From contig OY741271.1 in the NCBI GenBank assembly GCA_963514095.1, forward strand, positions 2,077,520 through 2,141,519: 64,000 nucleotides of DNA, written 5' to 3'. The notes below the pieces were generated by a model. That model was not told the origin of the DNA, made no database searches, and saw only the letters and a list, made by a program, of their open reading frames with translations. Numbering within the stretch: position 1 is the first letter of the stretch; every line of letters begins with the position of its first letter. Shown in pieces: positions 44,370 through 54,700 of this stretch. The position numbers were made by a program, and so were the translations under genes. This DNA comes from Eutrigla gurnardus. Taxonomy: Eukaryota; Chordata; Actinopteri; Perciformes; Triglidae.

Positions 44370-44380
44370 AATGAGTCAGC
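44370..44380 (+). other. Putative self-primer binding site
   Basis: AATGAGTCAGC begins one base after the 5' LTR and is the exact complement of GCTGACTCATT at 44035-44045 inside the LTR. Tf1/sushi-group elements prime minus-strand DNA from the 5' end of their own RNA, not from a tRNA. An 11-nt complement at this place is the expected signature. The gag ATG lies inside it. Confidence 0.7.
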
Positions 44381-45426
44381 CAGTGGCGGACACAGCGGAC
44401 CCCCAGACTAGTGTTTCCCCGACTGAGGCGCTCAGTGGGAGACTAGCCGCACATGGGCAGGCCATCACTGCACAAGGAGCCCGTTTAGGCTCTCATGAAA
44501 AATTGCTGCATGCGATTGCTGAACAACAGGCGTCTCATGACAATTTGCTTAGGGAGATACTCGCACGTCTACAGACACCTGGGCCAGTCCCAACCCTAGC
44601 ACAAGCACCTAACCTCTCTACTCCCCAAACATCTCACGTTCCACCTCAGGGCCCTATTGTGATTACGGAGACCAAGCTGGCAACCCCAGCCCGCTAAGAC
44701 GGGCACCCAGGGAGGTGTAAGGGATTTATCACTCAATGTAGTTTAGTGTTTGAGTTACAACCCTCCATGTTCAGCACAGACCGAGCCCGGGTAGCATATA
44801 TCATATCCCTCCTTTCCGATAAGGCCCTTTCATGGGCTACAGCCTTGTGGGATAAGCAGACCCCGGCCTGTGCTAACTCCGATCTCTTCATGGCGGAGAT
44901 GAGAAAAGTGTTTGATCATGACGTAAGTGGCCAGGAAGCAGCCAAACGCCTCCTTAGGCTACGTCAGGGCTCTTCAAGCGTAGCAGAATTTTCAATTCAA
45001 TTCCGAACTTTAGCTGCGGAATCAGGTTGGAACAAGGAGGCCCTAGTAAGCACTTTTAGCCATGCCTTGTCTGAGAAGGTTAAGGATGAGCTAGCATCCC
45101 GTGAGGCCCCAGCTTCACTGGAGGATTTGATTTCATTGGCAATTAAGATCGACAACAGAATCCGTGAGCGCAACAGAGAGAGAAAGCAGGCGTACACCCG
45201 CCCAATGTCAGAAGAGGTTTACATCCCCCATGAAAGACCCAAACTGCCCATGGAACCCCCCAGTAATGATTATCAGGAACCCATGCAAATAGGACGCACA
45301 CGGCTTACTTCATCAGAGAGACAGAAGCGTATGAGCAGTGGGGCTTGTCTATACTGTGGGAGGGTAGGTCATTTCATCCGCCAGTGCCCCTCGATGCAGA
45401 AACAGGATACACGGGGAAACGAGTAG
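44371..45426 (+). pseudogene. Gypsy Gag, single nonsense codon
   Basis: The frame starts MSQPVADTADPQTS two bases after the LTR. It is interrupted by one TAA at 44695-44697 and stays open in the same frame to TAG at 45424. The capsid-like part has MFSTDRARVAYIISLLSDKA, RQGSSSVAEFSIQFRTLAAE and LDDLISLAIKIDNRIRER-like sequence; the zinc knuckle is CLYCGRVGHFIRQCP (C-x2-C-x4-H-x4-C). Gag forms the intracellular particle. With the stop, only a truncated N-terminal peptide would be made unless it is read through. Confidence 0.85.
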
Positions 45427-45460
45427 ACTCGTCAGATCATGGGGAGGTCTTGCCGAGTCT
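45414..45460 (+). promoter_or_regulatory. Predicted -1 ribosomal frameshift signal (gag-pol)
   Basis: The heptamer GGGAAAC (45414-45420) is in gag phase G-GGA-AAC, a canonical slippery site, with the gag stop TAG four bases further on. After a 4-base spacer, AGACTCG (45425-45431) pairs with CGAGTCT (45454-45460) across a 22-nt loop. Pol is open in the -1 frame from here on. Confidence 0.75.
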
Positions 45461-48400
45461 TAATAATTCCCCATCTGTGGCCAATAATCATACCCTGTTG
45501 CCTTTTGAGTTATTATGGAATGGACACTGGCACACCTTCTCGGCTTTTGTCGATTCAGGAGCAGCAGGCAGTTTTATGGACTCAACCCTGGCCCGAAATC
45601 TTAAGTTACCCACCTTTGATCTTCCTTGTCCACTTGCAATCACTGCAGTGGATGGGCGACCTTTGGGTATGGGTAGGGTTGAAAGGGTCACCTGCCCGAT
45701 TTGCATTCGCATTGACAATCACACGGAAGAGATTAAGTTTTTTCTTATTGATGCACCTCAGTTACCCCTCATTCTGGGACACCCATGGCTCAAGGAACAC
45801 AACCCTCACGTCAATTGGAGGGCTGGGAAGGTACTGGGCTGGGGCCCAGACTGTGCAGCGCACATGATGGAATCAGGCCCTGTTCAACTTCAACCTTTGA
45901 GTCTTAAGCACCCAGCGGCCACCAGCGCCCCTGCCAAAAAATCTCCAAGTTCAGTAGAGCCCACCGGTTCTACCCCCATTGATCCCCTAACCCTTGGGGC
46001 CCTCGAGTCCTTGACTCCCACCCCTTCGTCTTCTGTGCCTTTTCTACCCGATGGGGTCCCCGCAGAGTATGCTGAACTAAGTGAAGTCTTCAGTAAACAG
46101 AAGGCCTCCATCCTTCCCCCCCACAGGCCCTATGACTGTTCCATCAGTCTCCTCCCAGGCACTACACCCCCAAGGGGTCGCCTGTATTCGTTATCGCGAC
46201 CCGAAACATCAGCTATGACAAGATATATTGATGAAGCTTTAGCTGCAGGCTTCATTCACCCCTCCACATCTCCAGCGGGGGCCGGTTTTTTCTTTGTAGG
46301 GAAGAAAGATGGGGGGCTTAGACCCTGCATTGATTACAGGGGTCTAAATAGCATCACCACTAAAAACCGCTACCCGCTCCCCCTCATGTCCACGGCGTTT
46401 GAGCGGTTACAGGGTGCGACATTCTTTACTAAGCTGGACCTTAGGAACGCCTACAATCTCGTGCGCATACAAGAGGGGGACGAATGGAAAACAGCTTTCA
46501 ACACTCCACGGGGGCACTATGAATATCTAGTCATGCCCTTTGGACTTTCAAATGCCCCCGCAGTTTTCCAGGCCTTTGTTAACGATGTTCTTAGAGAGAT
46601 GCTTGAACATTTCGTCTACGTGTATCTGGATGACATCCTGATTTTTTCCAAATCCTATCTGGAGCATGTGTCTCATGTTAAGAGGGTTCTCCAGAGGTTG
46701 TTGGAGCACCAACTCTTCGTTAAAGCAGAGAAATGCGTCTTCCACGCCTCCACAGTCAAGTTTTTGGGGTACATTGTGGCGCAGGGCAGTGTCAGAATGG
46801 ACCAGAGCAAGGTCAAAGCGGTGCAGGAGTGGCCACAACCGGGCTCTGTCAAACAGGTTCAGCGCTTTTTGGGGTTCGCAAATTTTTATCGACGCTTCAT
46901 TAGGGGCTTTAGTTCAATTGCCGCCCCTATTTCAGCACTGGTAAAGGCTCCTCAATCACGATTCCGTTGGTCCCAAGAGGCTGAGAAGGCATTTACAGAG
47001 CTCAAGAGAAGATTTACCACCGCACCAGTCCTAACTCACCCAGACCCCTCAATACCGTTTGTTGTCGAGGTTGATGCCTCCGATGTGGGAGTTGGGGCAG
47101 TTTTGTCCCAACGCTCTCCAAAGGACCAAAAGCTCCATCCGTGCGCATTCTTCTCTCGGTGTCTGCTACCCGCCGAGAGGAATTATGATGTGGGTAACAA
47201 GGAGCTGCTTGCCGTGAAGCTGGCCTTGGAAGAATGGCGCCATTGGCTTGAGGGTTCTGAACATCCATTTCAGGTCTGGACAGACCATAAGAATCTGGCC
47301 TATATCCAGCAGGCCAAACGCTTAAATCCTCGCCAAGCTCGCTGGGCCCTGTTTTTCAACAGGTTTGACTTCAACCTTTCGTACCGTCCAGGTTCGAAGA
47401 ATCTGAAGCCAGACGCCCTTTCTCGCCGATTTGAGGATTCAGGTAGTGACAGTTCCCCAGAGCCCATTGTGCCCCTTATCCGTATCCTCGCCCCACTCAC
47501 TTGGGAGATTGACACGGTGGTTCAGGAGGCAACAGCAGGAGCCAGACCCAGGAGAGGGGCCCCCTGGCTGTCGATATGTTCCAGCAGGGGTGCGCTCACA
47601 AGTGCTCCAGTGGGGTCACTCCTCGCGCCTCACAAATCCCCCTGGTGCTCGTCGCACCCTTGGCTTTCTCAAGCGGAGATTCTGGTGGCCCCGGATGGGG
47701 AGAGATGTGAGCGAGTTTGTGGCGGCTTGCACTATTTGCGCCCAAAACAAGACTTCACAACAGTGCCCTGCTGGTCTGCTCCGGCCTCTACCCATCCCAA
47801 ATCGCCCTTGGTCTCATGTAGCTCTGGATTTTATTACCGGACTACCCTCATCTAAAGGGTTCACTGTCATTATGGTGGTTGTAGATCGGTTCTCAAAGGC
47901 AGCCCATTTCATCCCTCTCCCCAAACTTCCTTCCGCCCTAGAGACCGCCCGACTTGTAGTCAAGCATGTCTTTTGCTACCACGGCCTCCCCCAAGACATT
48001 GTGTCTGACCGAGGTCCGCAATTTTCTTCCCGCTTCTGGAGGGCATTTTGCTCCCTTGTGGGTGCTTCAGCTAGCCTTTCGTCAGGGTTTCACCCCGAGA
48101 CCAACGGTCAGACTGAACGCACCAACCAGACACTTGAGAGAACACTTCGTTGCCTGGTCTCCTCCAACCCTACCACGTGGAGCGAACAACTGATGTGGGC
48201 TGTGTATGCTTATAACACATTACAGAACGCATCCACGGGTTTCTCTCCCTTTGAGTGTCAGTACGGATATCAGCCGCCGTTGTTCCCAGAACAGGAGAGA
48301 GATGTTGGGGTGCCCTCTGCTGCTCAGTTCATCCAGCGGTGTCGTACTACCTGGAGGCGTGTTCGTGCGTCTCTTCAACAGGCGGTGGCACGGCAGAAGC

Positions 48401-48873
48401 ATTACGCAGACCAGCATCGCCGTCCAGCCCCAACCTATCGGGTTGGTCAGAGGGTGTGGCTCTCTACAAGGGATCTCCCACTGCGGGTAGAGTCCCGCAA
48501 ATTGGCGCCACGTTTTGTTGGCCCCTTCAAGATCGTTCGAAGAATTAACCCCGTCACTTTTCGCCTCCTGCTCCCCCGGTCCATGAGGATTCACCCCTCG
48601 TTTCATGTTTCCCGCCTCAAGCCGGTCTGCTCCAGTCCACTGGCCCCTCCAGGGAGGCCTCCGCCTCCACCCAGGTTAATTGGTGGTCAACCAGTGTACA
48701 CGGTTCGGCGGATATTGAACAGTCGTCGTGTGGGACGTGGGGTTCAGTACCTTGTGGACTGGGAGGGATATGGTCCTGAGGAGCGGGCCTGGGTCCCAGC
48801 TAGGGACATTTTGGACCCATTTCGCCGCCTCCGGCCTGCTGGCCCAGTTAGAAGGTCAGGTGCCGTCCCTTAG
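45420..48873 (+). pseudogene. Gypsy Pol: protease, RT, RNase H, integrase, chromodomain
   Basis: The -1 frame runs to 47855 and contains the protease AFVDSGAAGSFMD, RT with KKDGGLRPCIDYRGLN and YVYLDDILIFS (YLDD near 46623), and RNase H with VVEVDASDVGVGAVLSQ and WTDHKNLAYIQ. A one-base frame change near 47530-47560 moves into 47431-48873 for integrase. Its zinc finger reads HSSRLTNPPG...CTICAQNK, so the second His of HHCC is Pro. The catalytic triad is visible in ALDFITG, VSDRGPQF and HPETNGQTERTNQ. A chromodomain (YTVRRILNSRRVGRG, YLVDWEGYGPEERAWVP) ends the protein; it directs integration to marked chromatin. Confidence 0.9.
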
Positions 48874-48884
48874 GGGGGGGGTCC

Positions 48885-49356
48885 TGTGAGGGCACTCAAG
48901 CTTCCGGCCCTGTGAGAGTGGTGAGAGTCACTCACTGCAACCAGGTGTGTGTGGCACTGATTGTCTTTGATTAAGGCCAGGTGTGGGGAGCCTTCAAATA
49001 CTCTGAGTCTCCAGTGCTCTGTGCTGACTCATTATCTCACCTTCAGAGGTAGTGAGAGGTTCTCCCTGTGGTTTTGCAACTCAGTGCTTTGTGTGTATTT
49101 GTGGTTATTTGCCGTGTGTTTTTTGGGTCTCCTGGACAGTTTTGGTTTTGGGTCAGCTGCTTGGCAGCGGTGGTTAGGTTAAGCATTTGAGCCCCTTCGT
49201 TTCATTAGGGAAGCCTGTAGTGGCTCTAAACAGTTTAGTTGTGTTTTCTTTCCCCCCTTCCCTCCTATCGCCTTAGCGATTTTGTGGTTATCCCTCTGGG
49301 GTAACTTTTAGACACCCTGGGTCCGCGCCTGCGTCCCAATCCCCCCTTTCCTGACA
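48885..49356 (+). repeat. 3' LTR
   Basis: 472 bp, nearly identical to the 5' LTR (two differences seen), followed by the TAAGT duplication. The pol stop (48873) lies 11 bases upstream, with the G-rich tract between. Confidence 0.95.
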
Positions 49357-49361
49357 TAAGT

Positions 49362-50510
49362 TGAACATTGACTCTTTTACTGGCACAATCTACAGATCAT
49401 TTGGATCTACGTGATAATTTTTCTTACACCACAGTTGGGTGACAGGTGATGCTGAAGCTCTAACTGCATTGTATCAGGGATTTTTATTTTGGGATTTGCA
49501 ATGTTTGTACTGGTTTAAAGATGTGCATCTAATGATATATGCACAATGATTACAGAGAGGCTCTCATTGGCTAACCTGACTATGAATAGATAATAAGTAA
49601 AAATCTTAAGACATAAAATAGTGTGTTAAGATGTAGGAATAAAATATAACATATTAAATCGGAAAATACATATTAGTAATAACGTAATGAATAAATTAAA
49701 ATAAGATGCATTTGTGTCTGCAGTACGTAGGTGGAGCAGGCCAGCAGCTGACAGATGGAGAATAAAGGTGGCTCAGTCATTTTGTCATTATGTGGATTTA
49801 TTCTCCTTTTTCCGAATCCCCCACCAAGGAGATTTTGTTGCTGCTGCTGCTGCTGCCGTTTCTCTAGCACCAAGAGAAATGCTGCAATAATTTCTTCCTG
49901 TCCTGCCTCTCATCCTCTGTGGTGCTGGACCTTCATGGATCTGAGTCCGCCTGATGAAAGCTTCTGCTCCTTTCACAACAATGGTGATGCTGCAGCGTTC
50001 TCACAGAGCCATACAAAGTGGACTGAAGAGAGACGCATGACAAAAACACGAGAACACATGCAGCTCTGTCTCCTGATATATTTCATTTGATGATAATCAT
50101 TTGATGATAATTGCTAAATGTTTCTCACAGGAACATTTGGGTGTGAAACAAGCCACTGTTTAAACACCTAACAGTCTGTGATTTTATTATTTAACCACAT
50201 TTCCCCAACATTAAACAAGTAGGTTTACTTTTATTATTGCATGTAAAATTGGTATTTTAAGTGATGTCGTACAAATCACACGGGATAAATATGAAAACAT
50301 TACCCTTAAATTTATTTCTTAACCTTGGATTACTTTTTTTTTTTAAATCCCACTTCATTTATTTAAACCCAACCAGGCAGCAACCTCCAGTTCTGAAAAG
50401 AAAAGCCAACGCCGAAGTGCCTTTAACATCGAAGTGTATGAGAAAATGGTCCTACTTCTTTCTTGATGTATTATCTCAGTAAACATTGTAAACATGAGTT
50501 TATGGTCTCA
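49362..50510. other. No gene recognised
   Basis: AT-rich DNA. A short CTG run (TTGCTGCTGCTGCTGCTGC, about 49838-49856) occurs in a frame of no recognisable family. No transposon ends identified. Confidence 0.4.
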
Positions 50511-50511
50511 A

Positions 50512-50880
50512 TCTCTAGTTTCAAGTCTTCTTCAATCCAGCATGATGTTCATTTAGTACATTATGGTCCATTTAGAGTCCAACAGACCAGAAAGCAGGGA
50601 ATGCTTTAGGGGCAGGGCTACCTGCTGATTGACAGGTCGCTACCACGCTACCAATGCAGTTAGCTACTAAGCTGTAAAGTTGACTTTAATTATGAAGCTA
50701 ACTTTGTTAGCAACTTCACAACAGAATCCAGATGGATCCAGATCCAGTAAGGATGCTGCTTGGGGTGCCGCATGTGTTCGTCAGATCCACCTGTCGCTCC
50801 TCCACAGTTCAAATATGGTCACTTCCTTTACTGATTGTAAAATTTCCAAGATGGTGATGGACAAAAGGTTGAACTCAAGG
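50512..50880. repeat. Dispersed repeat R, copy 2
   Basis: Matches 33925-34240 in its outer parts and carries an additional middle GGCAGGGCTACCTGCTGATT through CTACCACGCTACC. Non-coding. Confidence 0.75.
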
Positions 50881-51424
50881 GTTCAAAATCGTAGTTCTTG
50901 TATACAGACTATGACCCTGAGCCAGTTGCCAGAAAAACTGCTGGCATTGTAACTTTCTGCAAACCGTGGGATACTTTGAATTTTGAAGAAACAATGAATT
51001 TAGAAGAAACGTTTCAAAAATATGTTTCATATCACGCTTGCACACAACAACCTAACATAACATCTGAGTCTTCGGTTCCAGAACAGCAGTTCTGAATTAG
51101 TTCAATCAACTCTGAATATGTAAACTCTGAGTTACGCGAGTGCCTGCCGACTCTACAAAGACATCATCAATGGAGCTCCGATACTACGATTCACCATGGC
51201 AACTGGGAGAGTTATTAGATATTACTGAGTGTATGTAGAAAACAAGCTCATCCTTAGAAAGCAGACCAACTTACCTGCAGCAACGTAGAGATAGTTGGCG
51301 TGGCAGACATTTACGGCCCAACTTAATGTGTATAACTGAATGAAACAGTCGATTGTCTAAAGGTGATAAGACTTTATGTTCAGCAATGAAGAGTGACACT
51401 GTGGTGCAATGGTTAGCAACGCTG

Positions 51425-52747
51425 TGTCAGGCTTGGACAAGGAGGAGGACTCCGATGCAGAGTTAGAACAGTTTATGATCTTTTATTTTCAGCACTTCCA
51501 GCGACAGAGTGAAAACACAAACAGGCTATGAAAATACTAAACTATGAACCAAGGATCGCGGAAGTCCTGATAACTCAAAGCACCCTAACGGGGAAACGGT
51601 AAATAAAAATCACTCCTAACGGAGGAAAAGAAAAAGGCTATGAGAAACACAAACACCCTAACTGTTATGTCTCGTCAAGTATGTTGAAGTTAGTCATGTT
51701 CAGTGTTTTGTGTTCAAGCACTTCCTGTTTTATTTTTGTACTCACCTTTTTCCTCTCGTTTCAGACCCAGACTTCCTCCCTTTGTGTTATTTTCCCGCCT
51801 TGGTAATTGTCTGCCCCGCCCCTGATTGGCTTCACCTGTGTTCACTCCCCTCATGTATAAATAGTCCTCGTCTCCCTTTGTCCTTGTCAGTTCGTCTTGT
51901 TCATGTCATCGATGTGTTCGCCCAGTTTAGGTGTACTCCTGTTCAGTATCTGGCGTAGGTCGTTATATTTGATCCTCTTTGTGAGCGCCTTTTGTTTGTT
52001 TTTTTTGCAACCTCTTTTGAGAGCGTTTTTTTGTTTGTTCCATGAAAGAAAAGGAAATAAATACTTTTTGTTGAACACCAAGAACGGAGTCGTGCATTTG
52101 AGTCCCTCAGTCTGTCTCAGGTCGTGACACTAACGGGGAAACTGTAAATGAAAATCACTCCTTACAGAGGCAAAGGAAAAGGCTATGAGCTACACTGCGC
52201 TGAACGGGAACACTATAAACGTGACTAACAAAAATTCACTCCTGCGGAGGAAACGGGCAAGGCTATGAACGGGAGGTTACAGGAGCTATACTAGAGCAAA
52301 ACCGTACAAAAGAAAATCACTCCAACGGAGGGGAAAAGGAACAAATCAAAAGACACTCCAACAGAGGTCAGCACGGGGCTATAAACAAAAGAAACAGGCT
52401 TCACTAACTCCTAACCAAAATTTACAACAAAAATCACTCTTGACGAGGAAAGCATGAAAACAAAGGAATACAAACTTAGTCACAAGAAGTGGGCTGTGGA
52501 CGATGGCAAGAGGTCGTGGAACGAAAACATAACGTTATACTCGGACGCCGGACAAGGGGAGACACAGACTATTTAACACATGAGGGTAATGGGGAACAGG
52601 TGACAACAATCAGGTCATCAGTCAGACAGGAAACACATGAGGAAGGGCAAGTGACCTGAAACGAGAGGAGAATTATTTTTCAAAATAAAACCGGAAATTC
52701 ATAAGACAATAAACCCATGACAAGACACCCCTCACCGTGGCGTGACA
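51425..52747 (-). mobile_element. Outer solo LTR
   Basis: TGTCAGGCTT to GGCGTGACA, flanked by CGCTG (51420-51424 and 52748-52752). Without the inner insert it is about 852 bp. On the minus strand it starts TGTCACGCCACGG, shares CGGTTTTATTTTGA and CACCTGTTCCCCATTAC with 5487-5978, and contains repeated ATCACTCC-AACGGAGG units (51608-52335). No internal coding region remains, so it is a solo LTR. Confidence 0.8.
51664..52129 (+). mobile_element. Inner solo LTR
   Basis: 466 bp, TGTTATGTCTCG to GGTCGTGACA, flanked by CTAAC (51659-51663 and 52130-52134). Promoter-like ATGTATAAATAGTCC at 51853-51867 and a polyadenylation-like AAATAAATA at 52055-52063 give the usual U3-R-U5 order. It is inserted in the outer LTR. 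Confidence 0.85.
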
Positions 52748-52800
52748 CGCTGCCTACAGTGCAGGGGACAGGGGTTCGACTTCCGTAGTTCACAAAGTAG

Positions 52801-53400
52801 CGGAATGAGCAAATGATCATTTCCATATAGGTGTAATCCCACAGGCACAAAAAGAATGTGGCTTCAGCTGAAAATTAAGTATAAGAGTATTGCACAAATA
52901 CGTAGACTAAGGCATATGATTTTAATCATATTCACATATTAAACAGTAAATATAAGCTGCTATTTCAACAAAGAAATGTCCTTTTTCAGAAAACTCCCGT
53001 TATCATAAGAGCTCTGCAAAGAATCTGCATTATATGTCCTGAAAGAAAATACATGTTTTTAAAAAATATTTGAAAAAATAAAGACAGTCTTTCTTGACTT
53101 CACTTAACTTCAATAATTCTTTTGCATATTGTAATGGCAGTACAACATCATGAATGAACATTTTATGAATATTGAACCAGAATTAGAGCAGCAAGGATTG
53201 GTTTTATGAAACAAAGGATGAGCACAGTCCTCAAGTATCAGCGGCGTGATGATGAAGGGAGGGGGCGGGGCCAGTGAGACAATTCTCCACTAAACACTCT
53301 CAAGAGAGACTCCGCTCGCATTTCAGCACAAACTGAGTTGGCAGGAGCTCCGTGAAATCGAGAACTCGTCTTGTTTATTCACACGCTGCGCCTTTTCACC
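52801..53400. other. No gene recognised
   Basis: AT-rich to about 53200, then GC-richer sequence that probably belongs to the 5' intron of the hAT element whose terminus is at 53880. Confidence 0.35.
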
Positions 53401-53410
53401 ATCACCGGGC

Positions 53411-53583
53411 GGGACCTGCTCTTTTAATGTGGTTGTGCCATGCTGTGACTCTAAATGTTTTTTCAAGTTTGACGTTGTATTCTTGAAAGTAGACAACACT
53501 TTGTTGTTAACACAGAGTGTACAACGAACCTTTATGTTGCCATCTTTTGCTGAGATGAAGTCGAAATAATGTTTGTATTTCCA
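53411..53583 (-). pseudogene. BED zinc-finger exon of a hAT/ZBED element
   Basis: The minus-strand translation from 53583 reads WKYKHYFDFISAKDG, then VRCTLC, then TSNLKKHLESQHG: C-x2-C and H-x4-H of a BED finger, with the aromatic start typical of the fold. The finger is intact, but no catalytic hATC region follows. The hAT terminus at 53740-53880 lies upstream in the right orientation, so this is the first coding exon of a 5' fragment. Confidence 0.75.
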
Positions 53584-53739
53584 GCTGGAAAATGCGTAGG
53601 CCTATCTCTCCCCCTCCATTGTTTACGTTTCTGCCGGTATAGCCGACTACACGCGACCGTCCGTGAAGGTGTCGGCTAACCTACATCACCCCCCTGAGAC
53701 GCAAGAAGAAAGCAAATCTTTTTTTTTACTGACAAAAAT

Positions 53740-53881
53740 AGTAACGCATAAAACCGTGTATTTTGGATAAGTAACTTTAATCTGACTACTGGTTTGGCAA
53801 TAGTAGCGCGTTAGACTACTCGTTACTGAAAGTAGTCAGACTACAGTAACGCATAACTAAGTAGCGCGTTAGTGGCATCAC
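53740..53881 (-). mobile_element. hAT right terminus (CAGTGATGCCACTAACG type)
   Basis: Ends GCGCGTTAGTGGCATCACTG, with repeated AGTAACGCGTTAG-type subterminal motifs (GTAGCGCGTTAGACTACTCG twice in part). It belongs with the BED exon at 53411-53583. Confidence 0.65.
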
Positions 53882-53938
53882 TGATGGTAACTGACCTAAA
53901 GGTTGAGTTCACTCTCTTTTTGGAATGGAAAACTCAGA

Positions 53939-54697
53939 GGGCCCTAGTTTCGTGGCGCAGCGCAGGGTGGCGGAGCTGGCGCAATGCAAGTTTCGATCAG
54001 CGCAGCCTTGCGCACGGTCAGTTTGACAGTTTGGTGGATCGCCTGCGCCAAGATGGGTGTGGCGGCGCAGCAGGGGGAGGTGTCACAGATTCAGCTTGAT
54101 GCAGCGGAAGTTTCGTGGCAAAAAGCCTCGCCAGAAAGACTGCGCCGAAAGCCCGCCAGCTCCAACTTGGTCTACTCTTGGCGCAAGGCGAATTACAGCT
54201 GGCGGAGTGGCAGTTTGGCTCACCGGCACGCAGTGCGCACACGTCACCAATACCTCACAGGCAGGTTTCCACAGTTCCAGGCACATTTAAATTCAATAAA
54301 TAATCACAACAAACACTATTTAATGCAACTGATTGAATCAACACGTGAATTTATATCTATATAGATTGTCCCATCACATCTGACGTCAGATCAAAGGTGG
54401 ATGGCACGCGTAACGGAAACTCAGCCTGACTGAATTAACACTGGAACCGCGGCTGCAGCTGGTCTGATCGGCCCGCGAGGTCCCGGTGTCTCGCCGTTCT
54501 GGTGTTGGACGGGGACGGCTTCTTCTCCTCCTTCTTTCCCACTTGCGCGGGTGGGCGAGACGGGAGGCGAGACGGGAGGCGTGCCTGCGCGAGCCTGCGC
54601 AGTGCACGAAACTTGCAAAGTCCAGGCAGACACACCCCGTCGGCGTGGTGCAGGTGCGCTGCCCCCCGACTGCGCCTGGTCTAAGAAACTAGGGCCC
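53939..54697. mobile_element. GC-rich TIR element (759 bp)
   Basis: GGGCCCTAGTTTC at the left, complement GAAACTAGGGCCC at the right, bordered by AGA on both sides (53936-53938 and 54698-54700). The interior is rich in GGCGCAG / TGCGCC motifs. Overlapping frames on both strands are composition-driven. No transposase; superfamily not assigned. Confidence 0.6.
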
Positions 54698-54700
54698 AGA

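Larger units (their letters stand above)
43897..49356 (+). mobile_element. Gypsy chromovirus (sushi/Tf1-like LTR retrotransposon)
   Basis: A complete 5.46-kb element. TAAGT duplications at 43892-43896 and 49357-49361, two 472-bp LTRs with TG...CA ends, gag with zinc knuckle, pol with PR-RT-RH-IN and a C-terminal chromodomain, and a purine tract (TTAGGGGGGGGG, 48871-48882) just before the 3' LTR. It inserted 2 bp outside the right TTAA of Kolobok copy 2. Gag and pol carry lesions, described below. Confidence 0.95.
51388..52800 (+). mobile_element. tRNA-like SINE split by nested LTRs
   Basis: 51390-51424 (CACTGTGGTGCAATGGTTAG, box-A-like) and 52748-52795 (GGGGTTCGACTTCC, box-B-like) are two halves of one SINE similar to 29730-29945. 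An LTR inserted between the boxes with a CGCTG duplication. Confidence 0.65.

Noticed and set aside
44371..49356. Infectious retrovirus (env-bearing) interpretation
   Set aside because: Pol ends with a chromodomain 11 bases before the 3' LTR; there is no room for env.
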